NCBI GenBank assembly: GCA_013407085.1
Contig: JACCGJ010015047.1
Coordinates: 1-64,000 of the forward strand
DNA length: 64,000 nt
From: Atriophallophorus winterbourni
Lineage: Eukaryota > Platyhelminthes > Trematoda > Plagiorchiida > Microphallidae
Direction of reading: 5' to 3'
A program made the position numbers and the translations under genes. The notes under the pieces are model-generated. The model did no database searches. It saw only the letters and a list, made by a program, of their open reading frames with translations, and had not been told where the DNA came from. This document shows, piece by piece, positions 1 through 13,255 of the stretch; position 1 is the stretch's first letter, and each line of letters begins with the position of its first letter.

Positions 1-1899
1 TTGGATAGCTAGTGAAATGAACGTTACCCATTTAGGCATTTTCATAATATCAAACTCATTGACTAAAAGAGAGCATGCTATACATAATACTAAATTATCA
101 AAACTACTACGCTGTGAGACTTCAGCCGGAACAATCAAATACTACAGATCTGATACGAAATTCAAGAGATTTACTGATATCTGGAATAAGTGTCATGCAT
201 CATAGAATTCAACTTGTTGATCAACCACGATGACTGCCTGCATTTATTCGTATTTCACGTCTATTTGTATCTGTTACATAATGAAACCCCAGATGTTTAA
301 CCCACTTGCACTTTCCAACTAGATATTCACATGTCCAACGCCATTATTGTTTCAAGTAACACAGCATCTAGGCCTCACGCGCAATTTACAATAAAAACGC
401 GGTAGTCAGTTTCATCATGCCGTGAAGCTAAAGGTGCGTCATATATATGAGTTTGTTGGAGCTTTAAATCACGAATAATCTATTCAATTCGCTCTCAACT
501 ACGATGAATGTTAGCAATGTGTTTACAAATGGAATACAAAATTATTATCAAGACGTTGGTACAGATTATGATGTTTTCCTGCAATCAGTTTAACTGTAGC
601 TATGCTCCAATTGGCGACTTTGAAATTCCAATTTATTGAGAACATTTTTGTTTTCATTCAACATAAATATCGCTTCGTCTGCAGTCACCTAAGATTTATT
701 TGAACAAAAGTTTAACCACATAAACAATGAATCGAGCTTTGTTGTTTCCAACAAATTTGTTAGAAATGTAGGATAAATAATGTTGAACGAATGTATTGAT
801 CACTAAATTCTATTTCTTTTTAATAAAAATTGCATGCGCCTAATAAGTTAGTCGGAAAACGGATAACAGTTATAAGGTAATATCCAAAGTTGTTTTCATC
901 CCTCTGTCTCAAATATCAATTTTAAAAAAAATGTAGTAAAATCAAGAATAATTTCATATGACAGCTATTGCGTTAAAATTAAAATATCACATTCATAAAG
1001 TTTAAAATGTTGAAAACATTTAATATAACACATGGCATTCCATAAGCATTTTAGTTTTTTGCTTCCTTAAACGCATGAACGATATATATATTCATAATGA
1101 ACGTAAGATAAATCTGTTCGCTAATCGTGATAAACATGTATGCGCAGTATTGTTAATTGTGTTTTACTGCAGAACAACCTGAATGCAGTGCACAAACAAG
1201 CTTACATGTTGGATACTGCTACGAAGTTGCACAATTATACTATCATCAAGAACAACGTCATGGTTGTAAAACTGAAGAAAATAACTGAGTTATTTGGTTC
1301 GTGTTAAATTTGAAAACGATATACAATTTGCTGCGTATTCTAGGCATGCTACGACAATGCCCTAAACGGCTTATAGGAAAACATTTTCTCGAATAATGGA
1401 AATAAATACACGAAGTTTGTCTTTAATCTGCTCACACATGCAAACTATTGCCTTATAAAGTTTGTTGCTATTTACTGCTTCCATAATCTACAATGTAAGC
1501 TTGTCACATGTTTTTAATTACAATATGCGCTGAGCGCTGTAGACCATTGGGCCCAGACACTCACACAGAACGATATGGGATACGCTAACCCTCACATACA
1601 AAGTATTTCTTGAAATTTTTCTAAGACCGGATATTTTATATCGTCTTCTATAATGTATTCTATGTATTTGACCTATATGCGTATTACAATACACTTTGAA
1701 ATGAAAATTCGATACAGTGTTTTTATTCACCGTTGGACTGTTGTATTTCAAATTCCCTAGTTTTAAATGTAATGAACATGAGCACATTTATATATTAGTA
1801 TAAAATATTGAAAAGACTATTGCTTCTTCAACCTTGAATATCGCATTTTATATCTTGAATCTTTACCAAAATTCACTGATTAATGCTTGCAAAATCAAT

Positions 1900-3600
1900 C
1901 GTGAATACCAGCCCAATTGTTCATAGCGACTTCAAACATAAACGTCACACTCTACAGCTGAACTCTTGTATCAAACCGCATTTACAGAAATAACGATACA
2001 TTGAAAGGGAAGTCAGAATCATATCTACTAACCTTGTGCTTCTATAGAATTGATTGGAAAACAGAGAATGAGTTCTTTTAAAACCAGCCATATTCTAAAG
2101 ATTATACTGTGATGAAACCGAACAATGTAAATATTATTTCGGAATCCTGTTTTTTAAACATAAGTTTAAATGATTTTAGAATAAACTAAACGTTGTTTTT
2201 TTAATTATCGAGTTTTTATCAACACTGCTAACGGTGAAAACTCTCGAACTCGTAAAAGGTTGAACATTGTGTGCATCAAGTGTTTTTACAGGGAATGATC
2301 AACCATAGCAACGATATTTTTTCGGAAACTGTGATTCTATTCCTTACGATTTTCGAAACAACTGGAGTCATTAGCCACATATGTGAATCACATTGGCAAC
2401 AGAGATTGTAATTAATTTATTGATGGTAAGTGGTCGAATTGTAGACTATGAAGTTTAAATGTGCAGACATAACTTATAAAATTCAAACATTTTAAACAGC
2501 AACATGTTTTATGACGGTCTTGATTATCAGACAAAAACAATGAAGATAAATTAAGGTACACAACCATTCATTGGTAACCAAATCATATTCATTGAAATCA
2601 AATCAGACTAACCTATTTCATACGATTTCGACGAAGCTGGTTGATTCAAAAGACCGATAGGATATGTCAGAATTAAATGGGACAAAAGGTTTCCTCCAAT
2701 GACATGCATATAGGACACGAATAAAAGAGCGGTCACCAGCATTCTTACATTAAAAAAACTATGATTTCGACTTAGCGTTAAATTTGGTCGTTCACATTAA
2801 CATTCAATTTGAAATAATAACTTTAATTTCCGTTAAACATGTCTAACAAAAAATGTTTGATTCACACGAATTTCTATTAAACAGATTTTCAAGCAAGATA
2901 TATATGTAGTGATATTCGGAAGCATTTTAATTGCTAAACCCCATTGCAATAAATTTAATGTAACATCGAAATCCCAATACAACACAGAAACAAAATCATC
3001 ACTCAAAGAATCACGTGAAAACAACTTTTAAATCAACTACTCTCCGAAATTACTAAGGCCTTGCTGACTGGCAATCAGTCATTATTCTGAGTAAAATTTT
3101 TGAAAATGGGAGCAAAAATTTGAATACCGTTTGATTATAATTTAAACAATTGACTTTTAAGTTTCCATTCAATGAAATAATAGAGTTTATATAATTTATT
3201 CAAATCAAACAAAGTAAAAAACGAACTTGTATCAGAAAATAGTGCGACATTGATATACGAATCGAAGTGTGAGACATAGAAATTTAGAGAGAAATTGTGA
3301 CAAAAAGATGTAGCATATCATAGTAATGTGAAAAAAAATTGAAAAAGCCATATGCGATCTTTTGGGATTGACTGAGGTATTTGGCACTTTTCAGGCAATG
3401 TTAGCTACGTATGTTAGAGCTGGAGAAAGCCAGTTACAATTAAGCTATTGCATAAACTTCGTAAAAGCTGCCAATTATTCTATAACGTCTAATAATTTTG
3501 AGTGCGGTGTTATTGGTAATTTCTTTAAAACGGATTGTTTCCAAATTTCTGAAGGATGTGGATTAAAAACTCCTTACGCGCATGTGATGTATATTTAGAG
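1900..3600 (+). repeat. Internal tandem unit 1 of copy A
   Basis: First of two diverged tandem units of about 1.7 kb. Its start ('accagcccaattgttcatag...') matches 3613 onward ('actagcccacttgtacatag...'), and the correspondence runs through the 'cgatacattgaaa', 'aaccgaacaatgt' and 'aacattcaatttgaaataa' neighbourhoods. Near its end is a frame at 3362-3598 that is broken in the other two copies, so I do not call it coding. Confidence 0.75.
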
Positions 3601-3604
3601 TTAA

Positions 3605-5260
3605 CATAAATACTAGCCCACTTGTACATAGCAGTCTAAATATTAATCGCCAAATTCTACAGCTCAGCTGTTAAACCAAACCTCATGTTTAAAGAACAAA
3701 CGATACATTAAACGGAAAATCACAATCCTATCTACTAACCTTGCACGGCTATAAAATTGACAGGAGGACTCAGCGTGAGTTTTTGTTAACAACAAACATC
3801 TTTTAACTTGTTTGAATGTGATAAAACCGAACAATGTTAATATTATGCTGTGACATTGAACATAAATTTATATGATTGCAAGATAAACTGTTCTTTCAAG
3901 TATCGAATTTGTTATCCAGATTCCTAACGATGAAAACTCTCGAAAACCTAAAACGTTAGCACATTGTGAGAATAAAGTATCTGTAAGACGAATGATCAAT
4001 AAAACAAAATACATGTTTTTCGAAAACTGTGAATCTAATCGTAACGGTTGCCTAAACAACTGAAGTAATCAGTCACATTTGTGAAGCGAAAAGAAATCGT
4101 AATAAATTAAGTGATCGTGAATTGTCGAATTGTTGACTGTGAACTATACATGTACAGACATATGTTCTAAATTTCGAAAATATATAACGTCAACAGGTGT
4201 TATGATGGTCATGATTATCAAAACAAAAACGATTGGGATAAATAAAGGTAAGCAACCATTCATTGGCATTCAAAATAAACTAACCTTGTTTATAAGGTGT
4301 TAGCCGAGGAAGTTGATTAAAAATATTAATAGGATATATCAGAATTGAATGCTACAAAATGATTCTCAATGGCATGCATACATCACACACACACTAGAGG
4401 CGATACCAGCATAGTTACATGATCAAACCATGATTTTGGCTTAGCGGTAACATACAAATTAGAATAATAACTAGAAGTTTTATTATAAATGTCTAACGAA
4501 AAATAATCATTTAGTCACACAAATTACTATGAAATAGATTATTAAGCAAGTTATATATGTAGTGATATTGGCAAACGTTTTATTAGAAATACTCAATTTC
4601 GATAAATTTGGTCTAACATTGAAATCGCAATACAACACAGCAAAACAATCATTATTGGAAATTTCAAGAGCACACAACGTTTATATTCACCAATGTCTGT
4701 CATGAACATGTCCGTGCTGATTGGTTATGAATTATTATTTTTATTCGAATTTTTAAAATTGCTGTAAAAAATTTGAAATTATGTTGGATAATAATTAAGC
4801 CAATTAAGTTTTAAATTAGTTAAATGAATAAAGCCAGAACCAAAATTTAATTAGTAAATAGTGCGAGATTCAGACACGAATAGAAGTGCCAAACTAAGCA
4901 ATTTACATAATTAACATAAAAATATAGCACACCAACATGATTTAAAAAAATGAAAAAAGGATTGCAAAAACATATAGGGTATATCTTGGGAATGACCGAT
5001 GATATTCAAATGATCTTGATTTCGAACGGTAATTTTGTAAGCAATGATTTGTACGTCATGTTGGAGCTGGAGAAAGCCAGATGAATTCTAGCTACTTCAT
5101 AAATTTCGTGAAAGATGCCAATTAATCATTAACTGCTCATAATTGTTAGCACCCTCTTATTGGTAGTTTTTTTTTGAAAAGGCTTGTTTCCTTATTTTTA
5201 AAGGATGTGCTACATAAGTTCTTCACGCGCATGTGATGTATATTAATATTTTACTTGTTG
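3605..5260 (+). repeat. Internal tandem unit 2 of copy A
   Basis: Second tandem unit of copy A, diverged from 1900-3600. Its right part (4490-5250) is closer to copy B (15160-15890) than to unit 1, for example at 'tccgtgctgattgg' and 'gcgcatgtgatgtatatt'. That pattern fits an unequal exchange between units. Confidence 0.72.
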
Positions 5261-5720
5261 GTTTGATTAAGGGTGAACAACCCAAATTTCACGACGGTTT
5301 TCGTTTTGTGTGACCTTAACTGTAAAGATAATAACGTTCTGTATACGCGTATTTCGAAATTCTACTGAGATGCAAGTAGGTATGGATTTTTGGTTCAAGC
5401 ATGGTTAAAAGTTATTTGCTTCATGAAACACCAGTAAATTATAATCAAAAAACAAATAACATAGCAATCAAAACGACATTAGATTGATTACTGAGGTGTT
5501 TACTTATCAGATAAAAGTCCAATGTGATCAATATGTTTTTTTTGTTTCTCTATATGGGTTTATGGCCAAAAATGAAACAAGATTGATCAAAAATTGGTTT
5601 AAAAATTTTGTTTCAAGTAAGCAAAACTCACACAACCGATGTTTAATTTGGTTATGTCGCGAATTAGAGAGTCGAATTTCATGGGTAGGCTTTTAACGTA
5701 TGTGAGATTAATAATTGTTA
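5250..5720 (+). repeat. Dispersed repeat segment, also at 15890-16350 and 18590-19020
   Basis: The segment around 'atggatttttggttcaagca' recurs in copy B (16010 on) and, more diverged, at 18620 on as 'aggatttttagttcaagcaa'. Common landmarks follow in the same order: an 'aaacaaataacat/agcaatca' stretch, 'gattactga', 'atcaatatgt', a 'ggccaaaaatgaaacaagattg' type stretch and 'tatgtgag'. Because a third copy exists outside the A/B duplication, this is a repeat family of its own. No coding signature. Confidence 0.65.
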
Positions 5721-5744
5721 CATAGTTTATCATTATTTCCTTCC

Positions 5745-6260
5745 TTGCGAGAGCCAAATTGAGAATCGAAGTAAATTTTATTAGCTACAACGTGCAGCCG
5801 CATTTGTATGTCTTTAGCAAATTCGTCTATAACATTCTGAATGGATATTTCACAGTTATTGTTGCACTTGCCTCTATCTCATTTATTCCCAAAAAGCGTG
5901 ATGATCTTTGTGTCTCGCATATCATGTGTGACACACTTTTGCTGCCAGCACTGAAGAATTAAATAGTAAATAAATTGTGATAACGCTGTTTCTCCGTGTG
6001 CTAAGCGGTCTATCTTATTATTGAACTCATCACGTAAAAGGGGAGTATCTGAATATTTAAAAGTCGACAACCGCTCGATGTTTTCAAGTACATGAGGTTA
6101 ACCCGTGCTGTCCCTAGAAAGTAATTTATTTGGTTTAATGTCTTTTTTGATCCCATTGAACATACAGTGAACTTTTCAAATATCCGCAGCGTTTTAGATG
6201 CGAAGACTAATTTCTGTCCAATAGTTATTTGCGCATCGCAATGCAGTCTGTTGAACCTTA
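5745..6260 (-). pseudogene. RTE-type reverse transcriptase fragment, copy A
   Basis: Read on the minus strand this is a decayed internal piece of a non-LTR retrotransposon polymerase. Visible in order: a linker ending in STFKYSDTPLLRDE; the first RT block IDRLAHG, shortened here by a deletion of about 60 bp that copy B does not have; then QCWQQKCVTHDMRDTKIITLF, corresponding to the family's 'W..g.vP.dw.d..iiplfKKG' segment; then a remnant of 'SQ.GFR'. Frames change several times. The piece is truncated on both sides, lacks the catalytic YADD region and is dead. It belongs to the copy A/B segment and was duplicated with it. Assignment to RTE rests on motif order and wording. Confidence 0.75.
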
Positions 6261-6589
6261 TATTTAAGTGCACTTAAAAGTCGTTGGTTTTTATCTTTTG
6301 GCATACCTTTGAACCTAGAGAATTCTGACGGTATCTCATCCACCACAACAATCATATCAGAAGCTTTTGTTTCGTACCATTCTTTTGTTTGAGCTTTCTG
6401 AGTACCCTAAGTGAAAGGTGCGACTCGGCATATCCATTGATTTATCGAATTTCATTTTTCTGAAGAGAGTTAAATTTAATTTGTCTTGCTCAAATCGGCT
6501 TGAGCGGCTTCTGCAAATCGCGCAGCTGGATAAGGTTTGCACATGCGTGTGGCGTAAATCCTAGGCTAACTAGACAATTCGGCTCGGAA

Positions 6590-6960
6590 AAATCTGTTAT
6601 CGTGATGATTCAGTTTTAAACAGACCAGTGAGTAATCAGAATGTATGAATATGTTTAAGCTTACGATTTTAATTATAAAAATCGTCTTCGTAAGAGTCGT
6701 TAACAAAAGGCCTAACACAGGTATTTGTGTGTAAGATAAATGGAATTGCATTTCAAATTACGTTTTACGTTGTGGGTTTTAGGTTTAAACAGAGTCTACA
6801 TGCGTTCGGGCTGGTGCGATTGGACTACGAACATTATTCAACAGTGGTATACATGCGCAATTATTTCAATATTATTATTCCGCTATTTCGGCGCATGCAA
6901 ATCCTGGTCATGCAGTCATTTTCTAATGTGTGTAAACAGCACAAAACTTAGCGTGATATT
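6590..6960 (+). repeat. Decayed hammerhead-type SINE-like repeat, copy A
   Basis: From about 6775 the sequence runs 'taggtttaaacagagtctacatgcg', 'ggctggtgcgattgg', 'acagtggtatacatgcgcaa', 'gcgcatgcaaatcctgg', 'tgtaaacagcacaaaac'. These are the landmarks of the 20400-21105 array in the same order. The CTGATGA box is lost ('tctaatgtgtgtaaacagcac'), so no active ribozyme is expected. The 133-codon frame over this element (6740-7141) is incidental. Confidence 0.65.
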
Positions 6961-6969
6961 TCTGGTTGA

Positions 6970-8860
6970 TATTTATTGTACGTGTTCTTTAGTAAAACCA
7001 CTCAACCAATTTGAATTTACCTGTTACTCTAGAACACTGAATCTTCAATTAATAAGTTTAGATCATTTTGAATTTAAATCTTATTTCACTTCCTTGATGT
7101 ACATCACTATCGCAATAATTTCCATGTTATACAGATTTTAAAATGACTAAACAGACCGCTTCTAAAAAGACAATCTACCCCGCATCGCTCACATTGATAT
7201 GTACTACACGGTCGTTTGGCGTCAGCTTGCATTCTACGCTTTATACAATGCAGGTAGTGTGGGCGGTCAAGATCACAACTAGCTGGTTTAATGACAATTT
7301 CATTGACAATACATTATGGCACATAATTCATATATAATGCAATAAAACAACTGTTAAATTAGAGCCCGACATGTAAAATTTGAATTATCTAACTTTAAAT
7401 TAGAACTATATTTGGAGCTATAGTTAACTTTATAAAATCTATTTCACCTGTAATCATATGGCCACTAGTAGTATTGTACTATTGTGTAGTTTGAATTGAA
7501 GAACCTCAGATTATGCTATAATGAATTATGAACCAAACTTACAAATATAAATATAATGAAATACAGTGTAGATATCTCGGGTGATTGTGTGATGTTCCCT
7601 CAATAACCAAATATCGTTCTTTTAGTTTGGCATTCACTCGTCCTATGAAGCTAATAAGATCTGAACGCGCAAGATTTTGAACAGTGGAAAACCGAGGGAC
7701 ATAATTCAAATAGCAGGCCACCGTGGGATAAATTCTACATACACAAGAGTTGATGGGTTTAATCCATGAGATTGAACATAAAACATTACGTATCGTGCAT
7801 GTCCATCACAAAAATAAATTCTGTATTACTGGTTTCTGCATTGTTTGCGCTCAGCATTTGTTGATATAAGGATGAGGATCAACAGAACTTGAGAAATGAA
7901 GAATTTAGAAAACAGTTTAAAATTGATTGCCACTGTGTGGTGATGTTATTATCGATAGCTATATGTCTCCGGTCTACATAATGATGTTGATGAATTTTAT
8001 ACGTGTGTTTTGAAACGTATATGCATGCATTCTCATCAGATACACTATGATCGGTCTTCTGCTGATTGCGCTCATCAGGTAGGCAGAATACGCTCAGGAT
8101 CCTCATTTTGATAGTATAAAAAAGTTGAGTATAATTACAGTAAATTTACGCGATTCATCATAAGTTAGAATTTACGTTAAATTACCGTAATTAATACAAA
8201 ACTTTTAAAACGATTTACAAGTATATGATTGAGATAAAACGATCAATTATGAACGGTGTATTTTATATGTGCATTGAAATGTCAACTGAAAGACAAGTAG
8301 TAATTAACTTTCAATTTACGGTTCTCAATTTAATTTTTGACCGGATTCCTTTGAATTGTTAATGGTTGTCGTTGTCACGGAAATCGAATATATATTTTGC
8401 TTTAATAGTTTATTGCATATCAATAATAAGCGCACTTTTGAATGATCTGAAGATGTCAGTTTGAGATTATAATAAAATCAATTCGATAGTAGTTTATATA
8501 ATAGTAGTATACATTTAAAACCGCAAAAGCTGCTTAGAGAATAACTAATATTGTGAATAAACTGTCATTTTATGAATTGTTTTTGCTACGTTTTTCGAAG
8601 CGTGCAAATTTCATATTTAATCAGTCAGTAAAAAGGAATTTTACGTTTGAAATTACCAATCACATGGATTTAGTTATGATGTACACAATAAACGCGTTGT
8701 TTAAAAAAACCGGCGAGATCAAACGTAAATGATTCCTTCCGGTATGTTCGATTACGTCTCTTCACCAATATAAAAAAGGCTGTGTTAATTTAGGAAGAAA
8801 AAAGAATTCTAACCTCATTTAGGGATCTTCATGATATTAAGCCACAAGTGTTTTCGCCAA
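6970..8860. other. Non-coding stretch between copy A and the 8.9 kb frame
   Basis: Apart from the minus-strand hammerhead-type repeat at 7860-8105, I see only AT-rich sequence. Open frames here are 60-75 codons, as expected by chance. Confidence 0.6.
7860..8105 (-). repeat. Hammerhead-type SINE-like repeat, minus strand, degraded core
   Basis: On the minus strand around 8040-8100 the order is 'tgaggatcctgagcg', 'cctacCTGATGAG', 'cgcaatcagcag', 'aagaccgatc', then 'atgcatgcat'. CTGATGAG and a stem II of the CGC/GCG type are retained, but the conserved GAAA is changed to GAAG-like sequence and the stem III/cleavage region is altered. Orientation is opposite to the 20.5 kb array. Confidence 0.65.
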
Positions 8861-8893
8861 ATGATTTTCCTATTTATTGTTAAACACAACTAG

Positions 8894-9248
8894 ATATGTT
8901 TACGATGTTTCCTATGTCAATCTAAATGGAGACGCTGATTTAATGAAATTTCGATTCGGAAACATTCGAATCATGCGTCCAGATTCTTGTCCATATAAAC
9001 TGTTCTACAACGGCACTTGTGTAGTTGACGTTCGCGTTGTGAGAAAGAAGGCCATAATACAGTTGTTAGAGATCAGAATAGATGAAGTCTGCAATTCAAA
9101 TTTTGGCGCCGGGACTAATACACGAAGTGTCTTAGACAAGCAAGAAAGCAATAAGTTAATCCACGATATCTCAAAAAATAAATGTGCTGGAATTTCAGCA
9201 AATTTATTAGAACATATGTCGACCCAATTTTCTTTGGGAGACATTTGA
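8894..9248 (+). CDS. Candidate exon, unknown protein (118 codons)
   Basis: The open frame runs 8877-9248, opening at TTG, with no ATG before codon 20 or so. A plausible acceptor ('ttattgttaaacacaactag') ends at 8893, so an internal or terminal exon from 8894 to the TGA at 9246-9248 is more natural than a whole gene. The translation is mixed and hydrophilic, with CPYKLFYNGTCVVDV, a basic stretch VVRKKA and the hydrophobic run IIQLLEIRI. There is no signal peptide or membrane helix in view. I do not recognise the family. This is the longest non-transposon frame outside repeats, but about one chance frame of this size is expected in the window. No paralogue is present to test it. Confidence 0.3.
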
Positions 9249-9249
9249 A

Positions 9250-11508
9250 GAAAATCAGTAGAGGAGTTCATTTCACTTATTATATTGATATGTTAGTTCA
9301 GATAAAACGTTGAAGCCATGTTCCCAAATCTCCATCCTTGGTTTTTGTTATTTTGGCGTTGTCAAGTAGGACAATTAAGATCGGTTTTCCATGAGCTTGA
9401 TTCTTGTATGTTGCCATACATAATCATTCTTTGTTTTCAAACGATAATCAATTAGCTATTTTAAAGATTAATTTGCATCAAAGATAACGCAACATATAAT
9501 TGCATTTGCAAACGGGGAAGTAATTTTCAGCTGTTCGCTTCACATAAGAATATTTTTGCCTGATGGTTGATACAATGTAACGCACGTTAAATACTGCCAT
9601 ACTCTCCTAAAAACTACGTAGCAATTCGATAGTTTACTGTCCCACAAGGTTGCACTCATATCCTACGTTTCAAAATCTGCCAAAAGAGACCATAACCCAA
9701 TAGTAACTTTTTTCAAACTAATCAGATGTAATGTCGTTTCCTATTTAACTTGATTGCATCTGCTTGCAGTGTAGTTTATTATTTTGATCCCTGTGTTGCG
9801 TACGAATAATGTCTATGATAGTTAGGTTAAAAGTAACGTAAGCACCTAATGATAAACGATCATGAATATTGATCCTCATTTCGGGAAAAATAGCGAAAGT
9901 TGATCGTGAAATATGAACTTCACAAACAATGGTTGTAAACGGCGTATTTCAAAAAAACAGCCATGTGTAGATGCCGTTGTATATCACCAAAACAAATAAT
10001 AACATTAAATTCATATCACACTTTCAAACACATCATGCACTAGATATTCTACATATTTGATGAATCGAAAATTGATATGGAACATTTACCAAAACATTTA
10101 GCATGAGAAGAATATATTGAAAAATGATTGCATATATTTTAAACTCCAACCGCACATGCCTTGTGCTAGCTTTGTGAATAAAACAACAAGCAATGCAAAT
10201 GGTGATTAGCAGTATTATAAATAGTGGTATTAAAATTGATTACCCTATGTGCGGATCGAGTATGATCGAATAGTTTCTGACTAGCGATTCATACAGTATT
10301 GGTCGTACCAGCCTAATCGCACATCTCATTACAAGTCGAAACATTGTTAATGCATGATACAATTTAGAAAGTTGTTGTGATTTGTAATTCACAAATAATT
10401 GCTCAATACTTACGTTGTTCTGGTAATTTTTTTCCGGTTTCTGTACAATGATCGAAAACCGAATGAATTGCCAATCAACCACACAAATTGCGATAGCTGT
10501 TCATTTGTTAACACAATATTACTGACGTTTTCAAAAATGATGTGAATTATTCAAGTTTAACTGTCCTCGTTAACTCGCATCTTATTCGATGAAGTGAAGA
10601 TACAATAAATTGCTCTATGAGACAAATGCCAACAAGCATTACTCTTGGTAATAAATTGCTATTTTTTCACTCTCTGCTCTACTCTACAATGAAAATTGTT
10701 CATGGCATCCAAATGTGATTGAAATTCTTTGGTCAAATTCTCATGCCTTCCGCAAACAACACAAATAAAGAAGATTTTTCATGAACGGTTAAACGTTGAT
10801 ATATATAATAAACAGGAGAGGCCCGTCCAGGTTTCCTTGTAAACTTTTGGTGGTGATTTTAAACGATCGGTATTGAAATCCGATCATAGTTACTCGCGCA
10901 TGTTATCTGACACGTTTTAGCACAACCGTCAAAGATCTGGTCCAAATATTTCTTAACGTATATGATTTTGTAAAAGCAATATGTTACTGACTTTGTTAAA
11001 ATCGTTGAAAATATCTTAGTAGCGTCCGAAAGTGTAAGAAAACACATATACAACACCTTCGTTACCGAGTCAAGCGCTAATGAATCATTCGTGCACGATA
11101 GCAATACATTCGAAATTTCATCTCCGTTGGCGAAAAGAAATTTCGCAATTAAAAGTTTGCAACCATTTTTTCCAAGAATATACGTTCCATGACCTCATCA
11201 ATAACAATAAACTGTGTGATGGGAGCATCAATTTTGAATCTTGAATCTTGAATTTCAGCGGCAGATCGGCAGCTTAGTTTAAATATGGGTAATAAGAATG
11301 GACATTTGAATAGGATTAAAAATTATATTAATAAACTTTCAAAGTCAATTTGAATCGGTTTATTTGGTTTGTGCATTAAAATATCCTATGAACAAATTTA
11401 CTCTGATTATATTGTTTTGTAGACGAACCTAGATATTTTCTTAACTTATTGAGGGTTTCCGGTGAGGCTGAAATCGAACAGAATTTATTCACTCAATTAT
11501 TACTTGAT
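9250..11508. other. Non-coding AT-rich stretch
   Basis: No gene, repeat family or structured element recognised. Frames at 10240-10482 and 10859-11104 on the minus strand are of chance length. Confidence 0.5.
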
Positions 11509-11570
11509 AATATATATATATATATATATATATAGATATATCTAGATATATATATATATATATATATATC
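11509..11570. repeat. (TA)n microsatellite at the left border of copy B
   Basis: About 60 bp of nearly pure TA with two 'gata/taga' interruptions. It abuts the first base of copy B. Confidence 0.95.
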
Positions 11571-12539
11571 CATTGGATAGCTTGTGAAAAGAACCTTACC
11601 CATTTAGGCATTTTCATAATATCAAACTCATTGACCAAAAAAGAGCATGCTATACATTATACTAAATTATCAAAACCACAAAGCTGTGAGACTTCAGCCG
11701 AAACACTCAATCAATACACATCTGATACGAAATTCAAGAGATTTACTGATATCAGGAATAAGTGTCATTCATCATAGAGTTTAAATTGTTGATCAACAAC
11801 TGCTGCTGCATTTATTCGTATTTCACGTCTACTTGTATCTGTTGCATAATGAAACCCCGGATGTTTAACCCAGTTGCACTTTCCAACTAGATATTCACAT
11901 GCCATTATTGTTCAAAGTAACAAAACTTCCTGGCCTCACGCGCAATTTACGATAAAAACGCGGTAGTCAGTTTACTCATCCCGTGCAGCTAGAAGTGCTT
12001 CATATATATGAGTTTGTTAGAGCTTTAAATCACCAATAATCTATTCAATTCGCTCTTAACTTCGATAAATGTTAGCAATGTGTTTTACAAATGGAGTACA
12101 AAATAAATATCAAGACGTTGGTTCAGATTATGATGTTTTCCTGAAACCACTTCAACTGTAGCTATGCTCCAATTGGCGACTCTAAAATTTCAACTTATTG
12201 AGATCAGTTTTGTTTTCGTTCAACATAATTATCTCTTCGACTGCAGTCACCTAAAATTTGTTCGAACAATAGTTCAACCTCATAAATAATGAAACGAGCT
12301 TTGTTGTTTCCAACATGTTTGTTATAAATGTAGAAAAAATAATGTTGAACGAATGTATTGGTCACTAAATTCTATTTAACTTTATTAAAAATTGCATGCG
12401 CTTATTAAGTTAGTCGGATAACGGATAACAGGTATAAGGTAATATCCAAAGTTGTTTTCATCTCTCTGTCTCAACTATCAATTTTAGAAAAATGTTGTAA
12501 AATCAAGAATAATTTCATATGACAGCTATTGCGTCAAAG

Positions 12540-13255
12540 TTTTAACAGTTGAAAACTACAACTATAAATATTCTTTCATGAATTTGTGAAACATTTACAT
12601 TCAAAACAAAAATAATGATCTGCAATTTATGTTGTGTTTAGATAATTGTTTTAAATGTTAAGCTTATGCTATATGATTATTGAAAAATCAGTTTACTCAT
12701 TCATTTCGATTTTAAATCACCATAAACCTTCATTTATATTCGGTCTTATATTCTGCATCATTAAATTCATAGTAAATTAAGTGGGCAAGATAATTTATTG
12801 CGAATGACTAGATAATATATAATTGGGATTTGGTGTTTGCTTGAAAATGTCTTCCTATTAATCAAATAACAGTTTTTTTTCTTAGGGCTCGTCTATAACA
12901 GCATTGCTTATTTAATATGCAAGAGAATGTGTTATAAGTGATAAAACGTATCTAGTCAAATCTTCTATACAATTTCGAAGTCGTCGATAAGCAAGAAAAA
13001 CAAGAATTATTAATCGTGAATTTACTATATGTTACCTTATTCTGCCGTTCTTAAAACAAAGACTATCACTCAGTTTTTCTCGCTCTACAAACATAACCAA
13101 TTTTGACCTACCCATACATATTATTCCCTAAGCGGCAGTCCTCAAAACATCACTCTTGAATATTTGTTATAGTTTATAATAATTTGCACTCGACCATGGC
13201 AAATTAACACAGTGGTTTCCGGAAACTGAATTTAGAGCATCCAAAATAACTTCAA
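12540..13255. other. Segment present in copy B and absent from copy A
   Basis: Both copies share '...gacagctattgcgt' and resume at 'gaaatatcacattcat' (B 13260) or 'aaaatatcacattcat' (A 980). The 720 bp between exist only in B. No terminal repeats or coding frame are obvious, so insertion in B and deletion in A cannot be distinguished. Confidence 0.65.

Larger units (their letters stand above)
1..6970 (+). repeat. Segmental duplication, copy A (may begin left of the window)
   Basis: This stretch matches copy B at 11573-17798 in the same orientation from the first bases of the window to about 6970. Anchors: 1-100 with 11573-11670; 1480-1560 with 13820-13900; 2040-2640 with 14370-14950; 5690-5965 with 16320-16600; 6700-6965 with 17530-17795. 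Identity by eye is roughly 80-95 percent in blocks, with many small indels. Copy A carries an internal tandem duplication that B lacks, and lacks about 720 bp that B has at 12540-13255. No convincing host coding exon is visible; the frames inside it are not conserved in copy B. Because the match already holds at base 1, the true left border may lie outside the window. Confidence 0.88.

Noticed and set aside
6740..7141. 133-codon plus-strand frame.
   Set aside because: It overlies a decayed hammerhead-type repeat and is not open in copy B.
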